Origin: JAEUOS01 sp965279115
Lineage (GTDB): Bacteria > Pseudomonadota > Gammaproteobacteria > Burkholderiales > JAEUOS01
DNA: 64,000 nucleotides
Assembly (NCBI GenBank): GCA_965279115.1
Contig: OZ257137.1
Location: forward strand, 744,001-808,000
Direction: 5' to 3'
This document shows positions 40,266-49,855 of this stretch, piece by piece. The notes below the pieces were generated by a model that was not told where the DNA came from, ran no database searches, and worked only from the letters and a program-made list of their open reading frames with translations. Numbering within the stretch: the first letter of the stretch is position 1; each line of letters begins with the position of its first letter. Made by a program: the position numbers and the translations under genes.

Positions 40266-43200
40266 GTCTCCCATACCTTGGTCAGGCGCTTGACCGACAC
40301 CGGCATCGGGGTGCGCAGTTCCTGCGCGAACAGCGAAACCCGCAATTCCTCCAGCAGCCAGCGGAATTCCTCGAGACGCGGATCCATCGAGCCTGCACGC
40401 GCCAATTCGATCATGCGCCGTTGCCATGCCTGAGCCAACGGGGTGAATTCGGCCGTCAGTCGCGTATCTCGTGCCGGGTCGGCGCGCAGCTTGTCGATCC
40501 GCACCGAGATCGCCTGCAGGTAACGCGGCATATGCGCCAGCCGTTCGTAGGGCAACGCGACGATGAAATCCTTGGGCAGCAGGCGCTGCATCTGCGCCGC
40601 GATGTCCTGGGCGGCAGCCGTGAAGGCCTTGGCGCCCACCAGCTTTTTCTGCATCGCCTGATGCGCCTCGAGCACGCGGGTGATGAGCCCGGTGATTTCC
40701 TGGGCGATGAGCGACAGGCGCGCGCGCCCTTCGTCGCGCCGCTTTGCAAACTCGGCTTCGCTGCGCGGTAGCGGCGTGGCCAGACAGGCGCGGCGGAGGG
40801 CGGCCTCGATCAGTTGCGTCACCAGTTCGCGCTCGCCGCCGAAAGGTGCATACATGAGGCCGATGGCACGAACGTTGAGGTTTTTTTCCAGAAAGCGGAT
40901 CTGGTCCACCAGCGCCAGGCGCAGCAGGCGCGCAAGGCCCTTGATATGCGCGACGCCCGCGGCGCCCGGTTCATCGAACAACTCCACGTTGACGGCGCCG
41001 CCGGTATCGACCAGCGCCGGATAGCCGATCAGCGCACCGACTTCGACAATTTCTTCGAGTTCGCCGAAATCCCACTGGGTACGCCCCTCGTGCAGTACGC
41101 GCCCGGGCAGCGCAGCGGCTTTTGCGTCGGTGCGTGCCGCCCCGCTGGCGGGAGCCGTGCCGCCACCGAGTTTTGCGCGCGCCGTGTTGGCGAAACTGGC
41201 GGTTGCGCGGTCGGCATGTGCCGCACGCAGTTGCACGAGGTTGCGGCCCATGTCGAGCTGGCGGCCATGCTCGTCGACCACCTTGAAATTCATCACCAGA
41301 TGCGTCGGCACGGTTTCCAGCTTGAAGGCATCCACAGGCACCACGACCGCGGTCTTCTCGCGAATCCAGCGTCCCAGCGCAGTTGCCATGGTGCCCGCCG
41401 GCACGGCCTCGCCGGAATGCGCGGCCGCGAAGCCGGTGGCGAAATCCGGCAAGGGTACGCAGCCGCGCCGGAGTTTCTGCGGCAAGGACTTGAGCAGCGC
41501 CAGCGCCTTTTCCTTGCGCATGCCCGGCACCAGCCAGTCGCACCGGTCTGCGTCGACCTGATTGAGGGCCGCCAGCGGCACAGTCGCGGTCACACCATCG
41601 CGCGGCGAGCCTGGTTCAAAGTGATAGGAAAACGCGAACTCGATCGGCCCGGCCGACAGGCGCGCCTTCTTGGGAAACAGGTCCGTGGTGATGCCCGCCG
41701 CCTCGTGGCGCATCAAGTCGTCGCGCTTGAGGAATAGCTGCTTCGGGTCTGCACGCTCGGCTTCCTTGCGCCAGATCTCGAAGGTGGTGCCGTCGACCAC
41801 CCGCGCGGGAATGACCGCGTCGTAGAACGCATATATCAGCTCATCGTCGACCAGCACGTCGGGGCGGCGCGACTTGTGCTCGAGTTCCTCGATCTCGCGG
41901 GTCAGGCGTTGGTTGTGGGTGAAAAACGGCGCGCGGGTCTCGATTTCGCCCGCCACCAGCGCGCCGCGAATGAACAGCTCACGTGCATGCTTCGGGTCCA
42001 CCTTGGCGTACTCGATGCGCCGCTGGGTGTAGACCGGAATGCCGTAAAGGGTCGCGCGTTCCAGCGCCATTGGACGGGTGGCGTTCTTCTCCCAGCGCGG
42101 GTCGTGCCAGGAGCGCTTGAGCAGATGCGCCCCGGCTTCTTCCAGCCATTGCGGGTCGATGTTGGCGAGGGTGCGCGCATACAGGCGGGTGGTCTCGACC
42201 AGTTCGGCGGCCATCACCCACTTGCCGGCCTTGCGGCCGAGTGAAGAGCCGGGGTGTGGATAGAAGCGGATGCCGCGCGCGCCCAGATAGTGCGCTTCGG
42301 CATCGCTTTTCAGACCGATGTTGCCCAACAGGCCGGTGAGCAGCGCGCGATGGATCTGTTCGTGGTTGGCCGGCTTTTCGCTGATGCGCCAGCCCTGCTC
42401 CTCGGCGAGCTGGACCAACTGGCTGTGCACGTCGCGCCACTCGCGCATGCGACGCACGGAAAGAAAGTTCTTCTGACAGGCCGCCGCGAGCTTGCGGTTG
42501 GTCAACTCGTCGCGCGCCTCCTCGAAAAACGCCCACAGCTTGAGGTAGCCGGCAAACTCGGACTTCTCGTCCTTGAAGCGCGCATGCGCCTGGTCGGCGG
42601 CGGCCTGGCGTTCGAGCGGGCGGTCGCGCGGGTCCTGAACCGACAAGGCAGAGGCGATGATGAGCAGTTCGGCCAGCGCCTGGCGGTCCCGTCCACCCAG
42701 GATCATGCGCCCGATGCGCGGGTCGAGCGGCAACCGCGAAAGCTCCTGACCCGTGGGTGTAAGCAGGTTGTCTTCGCCGAGGGCGCCGAGTTCCTGCAAT
42801 AGCTGGTAACCGTCGGCGATCGCCTTCGGCGGCGGCGCTTCCAGAAACGGAAACGCCTCGATCTCCCCCAGCTTGAGCGATTTCATGCGCAGGATCACCG
42901 ACGCCAGCGAGGAGCGCAGGATCTCCGGGTCGGTGAAGCGCGGACGGGCGGTGTAGTCCGTCTCGCCGTACAAGCGGATGCAGATGCCGGCGGCGACCCG
43001 GCCGCATCGTCCGGCGCGCTGGTTGGCCGCAGCCTGCGAGACCTTCTCGACCTGCAACTGCTCGACCTTGTTGCGATAGCTGTAGCGCTTGACGCGCGCC
43101 AGGCCGGTGTCGATGACGAAGCGTATGCCCGGCACGGTGAGGGACGTTTCCGCCACATTGGTGGCCAGCACCACGCGCCGCAACGCGCCGCCTGGCTTGA

Positions 43201-44086
43201 AGATGCGCTCCTGATCCTGCGCGGAAAGCCGCGCATAGAGCGGCAGTATCTCCAGTGGGGTACGGGTACCGGTCGCGTGGCGCGAGAGCAGGTCGGCGGT
43301 GTCGCGTATCTCGCGCTCGCCGGGCAGGAAGATCAGGATATCGCCACGCCCCGCGATGGCGCACTCGTCGACTGCGTCGACGATGGCGTCCTCGATGTCG
43401 CGTTCCTCGTCTTCGGCCATGTCGGGGTGGCGTACCGGACGGTAACGCACTTCCACCGGATACAGGCGTCCGGACACTTCGATCACCGGCGCCGGACCGC
43501 GGGCCGACTCGAAATGCCGCGCGAATCGATCGGCGTCGATGGTGGCCGAGGTGACGATCAGCTTGAGGTCCGGCCGGCGCGGCAGCAGCTGCTTGAGGTA
43601 CCCCAGCAGAAAGTCGATGTTGAGCGAGCGCTCATGCGCCTCGTCGATGATGAGGGTGTCGTAGGCCTTGAGGTCGGGGTCGCCCTGGGTTTCCGCCAGA
43701 AGTATGCCGTCGGTCATGAGCTTGACGTAGGAGTCGCGCCCGACCTTCTCGTTGAAGCGGATCTTGTAGCCCACGGCCGTTCCAAGCTCGGTGCCCAGCT
43801 CCTGCGCGATGCGCGCTGCGGTGGCGCGTGCGGCGATGCGCCGCGGCTGGGTGTGGCCGACCAGCCCGGCGATGCCGCGCCCGAGCTCGAGGCAGATTTT
43901 CGGCAACTGGGTGGTCTTGCCTGAGCCGGTCTCGCCGCAGACGATCACCACCTGGTGGTCACGGATGGCCGCCGCGACGTCGGTGCGCCTGGCCGAGACC
44001 GGCAAGTCCTCCGGATAGGTGATCGCCGGCAGGCGCGCCACGCGCGCGGCCTGCGCCGCGGGGGAGAGTGATGGGAGGCGCGACAT
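40250..44086 (-). CDS. hrpA: ATP-dependent RNA helicase HrpA
   Basis: A 1278-residue DEAH-box helicase. Walker A VVIVCGETGSGKTTQLPKIC near residue 50, motif II IIDEAHERSLNIDFLLGYL near 150, motif III LIVTSATIDADRFARHF, and motif VI QRAGRCGRVAAGICIRLY are intact. The helicase-associated, OB-fold and long HrpA-specific C-terminal region (DUF3418) follow; length is that of full HrpA. It resolves structured mRNA and stalled ribosomes. The ATG lies 94 bases from the divergent argA start; the 3' end overlaps the convergent YdjM-like gene by 16 bases. Confidence 0.96.
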   Translation of the reverse strand: MSRLPSLSPAAQAARVARLPAITYPEDLPVSARRTDVAAAIRDHQVVIVCGETGSGKTTQLPKICLELGRGIAGLVGHTQPRRIAARATAARIAQELGTELGTAVGYKIRFNEKVGRDSYVKLMTDGILLAETQGDPDLKAYDTLIIDEAHERSLNIDFLLGYLKQLLPRRPDLKLIVTSATIDADRFARHFESARGPAPVIEVSGRLYPVEVRYRPVRHPDMAEDEERDIEDAIVDAVDECAIAGRGDILIFLPGEREIRDTADLLSRHATGTRTPLEILPLYARLSAQDQERIFKPGGALRRVVLATNVAETSLTVPGIRFVIDTGLARVKRYSYRNKVEQLQVEKVSQAAANQRAGRCGRVAAGICIRLYGETDYTARPRFTDPEILRSSLASVILRMKSLKLGEIEAFPFLEAPPPKAIADGYQLLQELGALGEDNLLTPTGQELSRLPLDPRIGRMILGGRDRQALAELLIIASALSVQDPRDRPLERQAAADQAHARFKDEKSEFAGYLKLWAFFEEARDELTNRKLAAACQKNFLSVRRMREWRDVHSQLVQLAEEQGWRISEKPANHEQIHRALLTGLLGNIGLKSDAEAHYLGARGIRFYPHPGSSLGRKAGKWVMAAELVETTRLYARTLANIDPQWLEEAGAHLLKRSWHDPRWEKNATRPMALERATLYGIPVYTQRRIEYAKVDPKHARELFIRGALVAGEIETRAPFFTHNQRLTREIEELEHKSRRPDVLVDDELIYAFYDAVIPARVVDGTTFEIWRKEAERADPKQLFLKRDDLMRHEAAGITTDLFPKKARLSAGPIEFAFSYHFEPGSPRDGVTATVPLAALNQVDADRCDWLVPGMRKEKALALLKSLPQKLRRGCVPLPDFATGFAAAHSGEAVPAGTMATALGRWIREKTAVVVPVDAFKLETVPTHLVMNFKVVDEHGRQLDMGRNLVQLRAAHADRATASFANTARAKLGGGTAPASGAARTDAKAAALPGRVLHEGRTQWDFGELEEIVEVGALIGYPALVDTGGAVNVELFDEPGAAGVAHIKGLARLLRLALVDQIRFLEKNLNVRAIGLMYAPFGGERELVTQLIEAALRRACLATPLPRSEAEFAKRRDEGRARLSLIAQEITGLITRVLEAHQAMQKKLVGAKAFTAAAQDIAAQMQRLLPKDFIVALPYERLAHMPRYLQAISVRIDKLRADPARDTRLTAEFTPLAQAWQRRMIELARAGSMDPRLEEFRWLLEELRVSLFAQELRTPMPVSVKRLTKVWETYRSL

Positions 44087-44180
44087 AGGGCGCGGATTCT
44101 AGCCGAGCGTGACTCGCGCGCCACGCAAACCGTGCCTGGCGGCGAAATTTCCTCGCGCGCGCCGCTGGCGGCCATATAAA

Positions 44181-45593
44181 ATGAACTGCCACCCACGCCG
44201 CCGGACAACGAACTTGCCGCCGCCCATCCGCCCGCATCACACCGCCGATTTTGTCACCTGGTTCCGCTCGGCCGCGCCGTGGCTGCATGCCTTTCGCGGC
44301 AAGACCTTCGTCATCGCCTTCGGCGGCGAGATCGTCGAATCGGGACAGGTGGAGTCGCTCACCCAGGACATCAACCTGCTCACCTCGATCGGCATTCGCG
44401 TGGTGATCGTGTGCGGCTCGCGTCCTCAGATCAACGCTGCGTTGGCGGCGCGTGGCTTGACCACCGACTTCCAGCATGGCTTGCGCATCACGCACCCAAA
44501 GGCGATGGATTGCGTCAAGGAGGCGGTGGGCCGCTTGCGCATCGAATTCGAGCAGCGTTTTTCCTTCGGCCTGCCCAACACCCCGATGGCGCAGTCGGAA
44601 GGCGTGCGCCTGATGAGCGGCAGCCTCATCACCGCGCAGCCGGTGGGTGTGATCGATGGGCTCGACTTCCAGTTTTCCGGCAATGTGCGCGATATCGACG
44701 CCGAGACCATCCACCACGCACTCAGCAACGGCGACATCGTGCTCCTGACGCCGATCGGCTATTCGCCCACCGGCGAGGCGTTCAACCTGATGATGGAGGA
44801 CGTGGCCGCCAGCGTGGCCATCGCGCTCGATGCCGAAAAGCTCATCTTCCTGATCGACGCCGCCGGGCTGCCCCCCCTGCCCGGCGCCAAGACCAAGCGC
44901 GCCAGGGCGCAGGAAATTTCCCGCGAACTCGCCGCCGCCGAGGCCGAAATGCTGTTCAAGGCGGCGGCGCAATCTCCGGAACTCTCCGGCATGAGCGATG
45001 ACACCCTGCGGGCGCTGGATGCGACCGTGCGCGCCTCCAAGGGCGGGGTGGCGCGCACGCACCTGATTCCGCGTGAAACCGATGGCGCGCTCCTGATGGA
45101 ACTGTTCTCCTACGGCGGCATCGGCACCATGATCACCGAGGCCGGTCTCGAGACCATGCGTGACGCCACCATCGAGGACGTCGGCGGTGTATTGAAGCTG
45201 ATAGAACCCCTGGAAGCCGACGGCACGCTGGTGCGTCGCGGACGCGAGAAGCTGGAAGCCGAGATCGGCCAGTTCAGCGTGATCGACCATGACGGCGTGA
45301 TCGCCGGCTGCGCGGCGCTCTACCCGTTCTCGCGCGAAGGGCTGGCCGAGATGGCCTGCTTCGTGGTGTCGCCCGGCTACCGCGGCCGCAACTACGGCGA
45401 GCAATTGCTTTCGCGCATGGAAGCCAAGGCGCGGCAGTTCCGCATCAAGCGCCTGTTCGTCCTGACCACGCGCACGGCGCACTGGTTCATCGAGCACGGC
45501 TTTGTCGAAGGCAGCCTCGATGAGTTGCCCGAGGCCAGGCAGAAGCTCTACAACTTCCAGCGCCAGTCGAAAATCTTCCTCAAGAAGCTCTGA
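44181..45593 (+). CDS. argA: N-acetylglutamate synthase (amino-acid N-acetyltransferase)
   Basis: First enzyme of arginine synthesis: acetyl-CoA plus glutamate to N-acetylglutamate. An N-terminal amino-acid-kinase-like domain begins FVTWFRSAAPWLHAFRGKTF; FGGEIVESGQVESL and GVRLMSGSLITAQPVGVIDG follow. A C-terminal GNAT domain carries MACFVVSPGYRGRNYGEQLL, the acetyl-CoA loop. Length (470 or 459) fits ArgA. The ATG at 44181 lies inside a TATAAAAT that looks like a -10 box, so the true start may be the TTG at 44214. hrpA is divergent. Confidence 0.94.
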   Translation: MNCHPRRRTTNLPPPIRPHHTADFVTWFRSAAPWLHAFRGKTFVIAFGGEIVESGQVESLTQDINLLTSIGIRVVIVCGSRPQINAALAARGLTTDFQHGLRITHPKAMDCVKEAVGRLRIEFEQRFSFGLPNTPMAQSEGVRLMSGSLITAQPVGVIDGLDFQFSGNVRDIDAETIHHALSNGDIVLLTPIGYSPTGEAFNLMMEDVAASVAIALDAEKLIFLIDAAGLPPLPGAKTKRARAQEISRELAAAEAEMLFKAAAQSPELSGMSDDTLRALDATVRASKGGVARTHLIPRETDGALLMELFSYGGIGTMITEAGLETMRDATIEDVGGVLKLIEPLEADGTLVRRGREKLEAEIGQFSVIDHDGVIAGCAALYPFSREGLAEMACFVVSPGYRGRNYGEQLLSRMEAKARQFRIKRLFVLTTRTAHWFIEHGFVEGSLDELPEARQKLYNFQRQSKIFLKKL

Positions 45594-45668
45594 GCACCGT
45601 ACTGAGCGAGCGCGCGTCGCCGCGTAAACTACGGGTTTTCAGTTTCCGATTTTTCTGGAGAGCAACAA

Positions 45669-45941
45669 ATGGCTCGAATGGTTCAATGCGTCAAGCTCGG
45701 TCGCGAAGGCGAGGGGCTCGATTTTCCGCCCTATCCGGGCGAACTCGGCAAGAAGGTATGGGAAGGCATTTCGAAGGAGGCATGGGGCATGTGGCTCAAG
45801 CACCAGACCATGCTGATCAACGAAAACCGCCTGTCGGGCGCGGACCCGCGCGCGCGCAAATACCTGATGGAGCAGGCCGAGAAATTCCTCTTCGAAGGCA
45901 GCGCCGACGCCGCGTCGGGCTACGTGCCGCCTGCCGCCTGA
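45669..45941 (+). CDS. yggX: Fe(2+)-trafficking protein YggX
   Basis: A 90-residue protein with the complete YggX signature: MVQCVKLGREGEGLDFPPYP, GKKVWEGISKEAWGMWLKHQ, INENRLSGADPRARKYLMEQ. It protects Fe-S clusters against oxidation and is thought to handle labile iron. GGAGAG is 8 bases before the ATG. It follows argA by 75 bases and converges on rpiA, with a hairpin spanning both stops. Confidence 0.95.
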   Translation: MARMVQCVKLGREGEGLDFPPYPGELGKKVWEGISKEAWGMWLKHQTMLINENRLSGADPRARKYLMEQAEKFLFEGSADAASGYVPPAA

Positions 45942-45960
45942 GAGCCCGCAGGCTTCAGGC
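45936..45960. terminator. Shared hairpin across the yggX and rpiA stops
   Basis: GCCTGA (45936-45941) pairs with TCAGGC (45955-45960), then AGCC-CGCA-GGCT forms the upper stem with a single bulged G. It covers the last bases of both convergent genes. No T run, so termination would be only partial. Confidence 0.4.
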
Positions 45961-46623
45961 GCCACCCGCGCGCATGGTCTTGACTCCGTCGGCGGTGCCG
46001 AGCAGCAACACGTCGGCGCCGCGCCGGGCAAACAGGCCCACCGTCACCACGCCGATGATCTGATTGATCTGCGTCTCCATCGCCACCGGGTCGGCAATGG
46101 AGAGCCCGGCGACATCGAGGATTTCGTTGCCGTTGTCGGTGACAAACCCCGCACGCAGCGTGGGCTTGCCACCCATGGCTGCCAGGGCGCGAGCAACGTG
46201 TGAACGCGCCATCGGAATGACCTCGACCGGCAGCGGGAACCGGCCCAGCTGTGCGACCAGCTTGGTTTGGTCGGCAATGCAGACAAAACGCTTCGCCACG
46301 GCTGCCACGATCTTTTCGCGCGTGAGCGCGCCGCCGCCGCCCTTGATCATTGCCAGGCTCGCGGTCACCTCGTCGGCACCATCGACATAGACCGGAATGT
46401 CATCGACGTCGTTCAAGTCCAGCACGCGGATGCCGTGACCGGCGAGGCGCTCCGCACTGCGCACGGAACTGGCCACCGCGCCCCTGATGCGGTCACGCAT
46501 CTTGGCGAGTTCGTCAATGAAAAGGTTGGCGGTGGAACCGGTGCCGACCCCCACGATGGCGTCGGGCACGACATGCTTGATCGCCTCGCGCGCGACGGCG
46601 GCCTTGAGTTCGTCCTGGGTCAT
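45955..46623 (-). CDS. rpiA: Ribose-5-phosphate isomerase A
   Basis: A 222-residue RpiA, interconverting ribose-5-phosphate and ribulose-5-phosphate in the pentose phosphate pathway. Signatures: VGVGTGSTANLFIDEL, YVDGADEV with the substrate-binding acid, IKGGGGALTREKIVAAVA with the catalytic Glu, and QINQIIGVVTVGLFARRGAD. The ATG at 46623 follows the dsbC stop by 7 bases on the same strand. Confidence 0.96.
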   Translation of the reverse strand: MTQDELKAAVAREAIKHVVPDAIVGVGTGSTANLFIDELAKMRDRIRGAVASSVRSAERLAGHGIRVLDLNDVDDIPVYVDGADEVTASLAMIKGGGGALTREKIVAAVAKRFVCIADQTKLVAQLGRFPLPVEVIPMARSHVARALAAMGGKPTLRAGFVTDNGNEILDVAGLSIADPVAMETQINQIIGVVTVGLFARRGADVLLLGTADGVKTMRAGGA

Positions 46624-46630
46624 GGCAGAC

Positions 46631-47383
46631 CTATTTCGCGGCTTCGTTGATCGCGGCTTCCAGTTGCGCCAGCGAAATTGCGCCGGGTATGCGGCGGCCA
46701 TTCGCGAGGAACAGTGTCGGCGTGGCATTGACCCGCATTTTCTGGCCCAGCGCCTGCACGCTCTCGATCGGGTTGTCGCACGCACCGGAACCCGAAGGCG
46801 GCTGTCCCCTGAGCATCCAGTCGTTCCATGACTTGAGCTTGTCGGCGGAGCACCACACGGCCTTGGACTTCACCACCGAATCGGGGGACAGGATCGGATA
46901 CAGATAGATGTAGATGGTGGCGTCGGGGATCTTCGCCAGCGTTTCGCGCTCGAATTTCTTGCAGTAGCCGCAATTGGGGTCGGCGAAGTAAGCCAGCTTG
47001 CGCTTGCCGCTGCCGTTGACCTGCTTGATGCTGGAAGCCACCGGCAGGTCATCGAATCTGATCGCGGAGAGCTTGTCGATGCGCTCCTGGGTGAGATTTT
47101 CCATGGTCTTGCCGTCGAGCACGTTGCCATGGAACAGGTAGGTCACCCTCTCGTCGGTGTAGATCACCTCGCCGCCGACGCGCACCTCGAACAACCCAAA
47201 GAATGGCGTACGGGTAACACCATCGATCACCGTGCCAGGCCGCATGCGCGATTCCAACAGGCGCTTGATGTTGGCTTCCGGCCCGCCGATCTTGAGCGGC
47301 TCCTTCGAGGTTTCCTGAGCGAAAGCAAACGCTGCAACGAAAAACGCCAGGCAAGCGCCGGCGAAGGAAAAGGTTCTGGTCAT
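46631..47383 (-). CDS. dsbC: Periplasmic disulfide isomerase DsbC
   Basis: A 250-residue protein with signal peptide (MTRTFSFAGACLAFFVAAFA, cut near AFAQ), an N-terminal dimerisation domain (VTYLFHGNVLDGKTMENLT), and a thioredoxin fold with C138-G-Y-C141 in FADPNCGYCKKFERE and cis-Pro in VNATPTLFLANG. It isomerises wrong disulfides in the periplasm; LptD, encoded in this window, is a likely client. An ATG 12 bases upstream (47395) is an alternative start. It lies 68 bases after the ubiH-like gene and 7 bases before rpiA. Confidence 0.95.
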   Translation of the reverse strand: MTRTFSFAGACLAFFVAAFAFAQETSKEPLKIGGPEANIKRLLESRMRPGTVIDGVTRTPFFGLFEVRVGGEVIYTDERVTYLFHGNVLDGKTMENLTQERIDKLSAIRFDDLPVASSIKQVNGSGKRKLAYFADPNCGYCKKFERETLAKIPDATIYIYLYPILSPDSVVKSKAVWCSADKLKSWNDWMLRGQPPSGSGACDNPIESVQALGQKMRVNATPTLFLANGRRIPGAISLAQLEAAINEAAK

Positions 47384-47450
47384 GTTGGGGCCCATGGTTT
47401 GGTCTGCCTGCACCCTTCTTGCGGACGATCCGGTGCGGTCAGCCTTCGTA

Positions 47451-48641
47451 TTATCCGCGAATCGCGCCGCGGACGATGATTTTGGGTATGACCGGCAAGC
47501 GGCCGGCAAGGTTCAATCCGAAGTTGCGCAGATTGCGGGCGACCGGGTGCTCAAGCGCGAAAAGCCTGGCCATGCCGTGGGTGACGGCATGCATTTCCGC
47601 CAGCGCCGCCTTGCGGGCGCGCTCGTACGCACGCAAGACCAGCGGGTCGCCGCAATCGCGCGCGCCAGCAAGCGCTGCGCACAGGCGCGCGCAATCCCCG
47701 AAACCAAGGTTGAGGCCCTGCCCCGCCAGAGGATGCAGGACATGCCCGGCATCCGCCACCAGGGCAAGGCGCGCTCCGATCAAGCGATTCGCACGCTGGT
47801 TTCGCAACGGAAACGCCGCGGGCGCGCCAATGCAGGTCAACCTGCCGAGCTTGTGCATGCCGGCCTGCGCAACCCGCGCAGACAATGCTTCCCCGTCCAG
47901 TCCGACCAACTCGCCGGCAAACGCGGTACTGACCGACCACACCATGGAAATGCAGTTGTCGGGCAGCGGCAGCCACGCAAGGATGCCGGACGCGCCATCT
48001 TCCTCCACGCGGAACCATTGCGACGCGATGTTGTGGTGCGGCTTTTCGCAGCGGAAGTTCGCGACCACCGCGCTTTGCCGGTAGTCGAAGTGTTCGACCG
48101 CTATGCCGGCATGCTCCCGCACCCAGGATCGACCACCGTCGGCGCCAACCACAAGTTCCGACTCGATGACACGGCCGTCCGCGAGAATGATGCGCGCCTC
48201 GTCGGCGTTCGCTTCAAGCGAGGCTACCTGAACCGGACGCAGAACCTCAAGCGATGCCGAAAAACGCGCCGCGTCCGCCAGCACGCGGGAAAGCTCGCGC
48301 TCCTCGACGATGGTGCACAACTCGCCTATGCCGGCCCTGTACGCCGACAAGTCCAGCCCGGGCGAGAGCGTCGTGGCCTGGTCACCATAGACCTGCATGT
48401 CGTAAACAGGCGCAATCCGCGTCGGGTCGAGCGCGCCCCACATCTTCGTATGTGCCAGCCAGACCGCCGAGGCCGGACTGATGGCGTAGATGCGGGCGTC
48501 AAATTCACCGGCGGGCAAGGGAGCGTGCTGTGGCGCAGGGCGAGCATCCAGGACTACAACGCGCCTGCCCGCCTGGGAAAGCGCCAGACCGAGGGCCATT
48601 CCCGACAGCCCCGCCCCGATGATTGCAACGTCGTGTCTCAC
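47451..48641 (-). CDS. UbiH/UbiF-family FAD-dependent hydroxylase
   Basis: A 396-residue class A flavoprotein monooxygenase. FAD fold HDVAIIGAGLSGMALGLALS at the N-terminus, mid-region LVVGADGGRSWVRE (DG motif), and the C-terminal LVADAGHVLHPLAGQGLNLG (GD motif of the ubiquinone hydroxylases). It probably hydroxylates a ubiquinone ring position; which one (C1, C5 or C6) cannot be told. Stop TAA at 47451-47453. Upstream on the same strand lies the PanE-like gene, separated by 151 bases with two hairpins. Confidence 0.9.
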   Translation of the reverse strand: MRHDVAIIGAGLSGMALGLALSQAGRRVVVLDARPAPQHAPLPAGEFDARIYAISPASAVWLAHTKMWGALDPTRIAPVYDMQVYGDQATTLSPGLDLSAYRAGIGELCTIVEERELSRVLADAARFSASLEVLRPVQVASLEANADEARIILADGRVIESELVVGADGGRSWVREHAGIAVEHFDYRQSAVVANFRCEKPHHNIASQWFRVEEDGASGILAWLPLPDNCISMVWSVSTAFAGELVGLDGEALSARVAQAGMHKLGRLTCIGAPAAFPLRNQRANRLIGARLALVADAGHVLHPLAGQGLNLGFGDCARLCAALAGARDCGDPLVLRAYERARKAALAEMHAVTHGMARLFALEHPVARNLRNFGLNLAGRLPVIPKIIVRGAIRG

Positions 48642-48720
48642 GTCGGCAAGGATACCTTAGCGGGGTTTCGAAGAGGCTAACCAAAGTCGCGCGGCCTAAC
48701 CGGCGTAAACACTTCCTTGA

Positions 48721-48748
48721 TGAATCGACCGGCTTCGCCGGCGATTCA
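48721..48748. repeat. 12-base-pair stem-loop upstream of the ubiH-like gene
   Basis: TGAATCG-A-CCGGC-TTC-GCCGG-CGATTCA: arms of 7 and 5 pairs with one bulged A. It lies 80 bases upstream of the ubiH-like start on the reverse strand. It may be a leader hairpin or the end of the preceding transcript. Confidence 0.5.
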
Positions 48749-48762
48749 GATCAGATCAATCC

Positions 48763-48790
48763 GGAAAAAAGCAGGTTTGTACTTTTTTCC
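48763..48790 (-). terminator. Terminator-like stem after the PanE-like gene
   Basis: GGAAAAAA (48763-48770) and TTTTTTCC (48783-48790), perfect 8-base arms, 12-base loop, starting 2 bases past the TGA of the reverse-strand PanE-like gene. The T tract lies in the stem, so strength is unsure; the next hairpin may help. Confidence 0.5.
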
Positions 48791-48792
48791 GC

Positions 48793-49815
48793 TCAGAGGA
48801 TCGGGTGCGCCCTAACGTAAACCTTTTCTTCCTTCATGGTGCGGCCGAGCAGCTTGACCATGGCGTACACGGCTTCGATATGCGCCACCGAAACATCGAC
48901 GGTGTTGCCCAGTTCGATCACCGCGCCTACCAGGGCGTCGATCTCGGGATCGCGCCCGGCCTCGATGTCCTGCAGCATGGAAGTCTTGTGCTTGCCGACC
49001 TTCTCGGCCCCCGCGATGCGGCGGTCGATGTCGACGCGGAACGCCACCCCGAGTTTGGCCGCCACTTCTTCGGCCTCCTTCATCATCTTGCGCGCGAGCT
49101 CGCGCGTCAGCGGGTACTGGCAAATGTCGACCAGCGTCGAGTGGGTGAGCGCCGAGATCGGATTGAAGGTGAGATTGCCCCATAACTTGAGCCAGATTTC
49201 CGAGCGGATCGAAGGCAGGACCGGCGACTTGAATCCAGCGCCGACCAACACCTCGGATACCCGCTTCACGCGCTCGCTCTCCAGGCCGCCCATCGATGCA
49301 TCGAGTTCGCCCACCGGAAAGCGCTCGCCTTCGATATGCCGGATCACGCCCGGCGCGGCGATCTCGGCTGCCGGGTAGACCACGCAGCCGATCAGGCGGC
49401 GCGGATCGATGGCAGCGGCGATGCGCCCGGTCGGATCGACGGATGCGACGGTCTTGCCTTCGTGCAGGCCGCCATGGCGCTGGAAATACCACCAGGGAAT
49501 GCCGTTCTGCATCGGCAGGATCAGAGTGTCGTCATGGCAGAGCGACGGCAGGTCATCGACAACGGGTTCGACCTGATGGGCTTTCATGCCAAGGATCACC
49601 AGGTCCTGCGGACCTGCATCCGGGATGCGGTCGGTCGCCTTGATGTCGCGCGCCACAAATTCCTGGCCATCGTGCATCTGCAGCGTCATGCCATTGGCCT
49701 TGATCGCCGCGAGATTGGCGCCACGTGCGATCAATGTGACTTCGTGTCCCGCCAATGCCAGCTTGACACCCAACAACCCACCGATCGAGCCGGCGCCCAC
49801 CACGCAGATTTTCAT
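48793..49815 (-). CDS. Ketopantoate reductase family (ApbA/PanE-like) protein
   Basis: A 340-residue NADPH-dependent reductase of the PanE family. N-terminal MKICVVGAGSIGGLLGVKLA nucleotide fold, LPMQNGIPWW (the NG catalytic segment), and C-terminal ICQYPLTRELARKMMKEAEE and KTSMLQDIEAGRDPEIDALV. It is longer than housekeeping PanE and has GIPWWYFQ where PanE has GLG-type loops, so it may reduce another 2-oxo acid. Start ATG has GGGGAA 8 bases upstream. Its leader contains a perfect hairpin and an inverted repeat. Confidence 0.9.
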   Translation of the reverse strand: MKICVVGAGSIGGLLGVKLALAGHEVTLIARGANLAAIKANGMTLQMHDGQEFVARDIKATDRIPDAGPQDLVILGMKAHQVEPVVDDLPSLCHDDTLILPMQNGIPWWYFQRHGGLHEGKTVASVDPTGRIAAAIDPRRLIGCVVYPAAEIAAPGVIRHIEGERFPVGELDASMGGLESERVKRVSEVLVGAGFKSPVLPSIRSEIWLKLWGNLTFNPISALTHSTLVDICQYPLTRELARKMMKEAEEVAAKLGVAFRVDIDRRIAGAEKVGKHKTSMLQDIEAGRDPEIDALVGAVIELGNTVDVSVAHIEAVYAMVKLLGRTMKEEKVYVRAHPIL

Positions 49816-49855
49816 CGTGCAAATTCCCCGGGTCGGGTGGGACGAATCACCTCTT

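Noticed and set aside
43959..45497. Reverse reading frame of 512 codons over argA
   Set aside because: It is opposite to the well-supported argA gene and overlaps the hrpA start in another frame.
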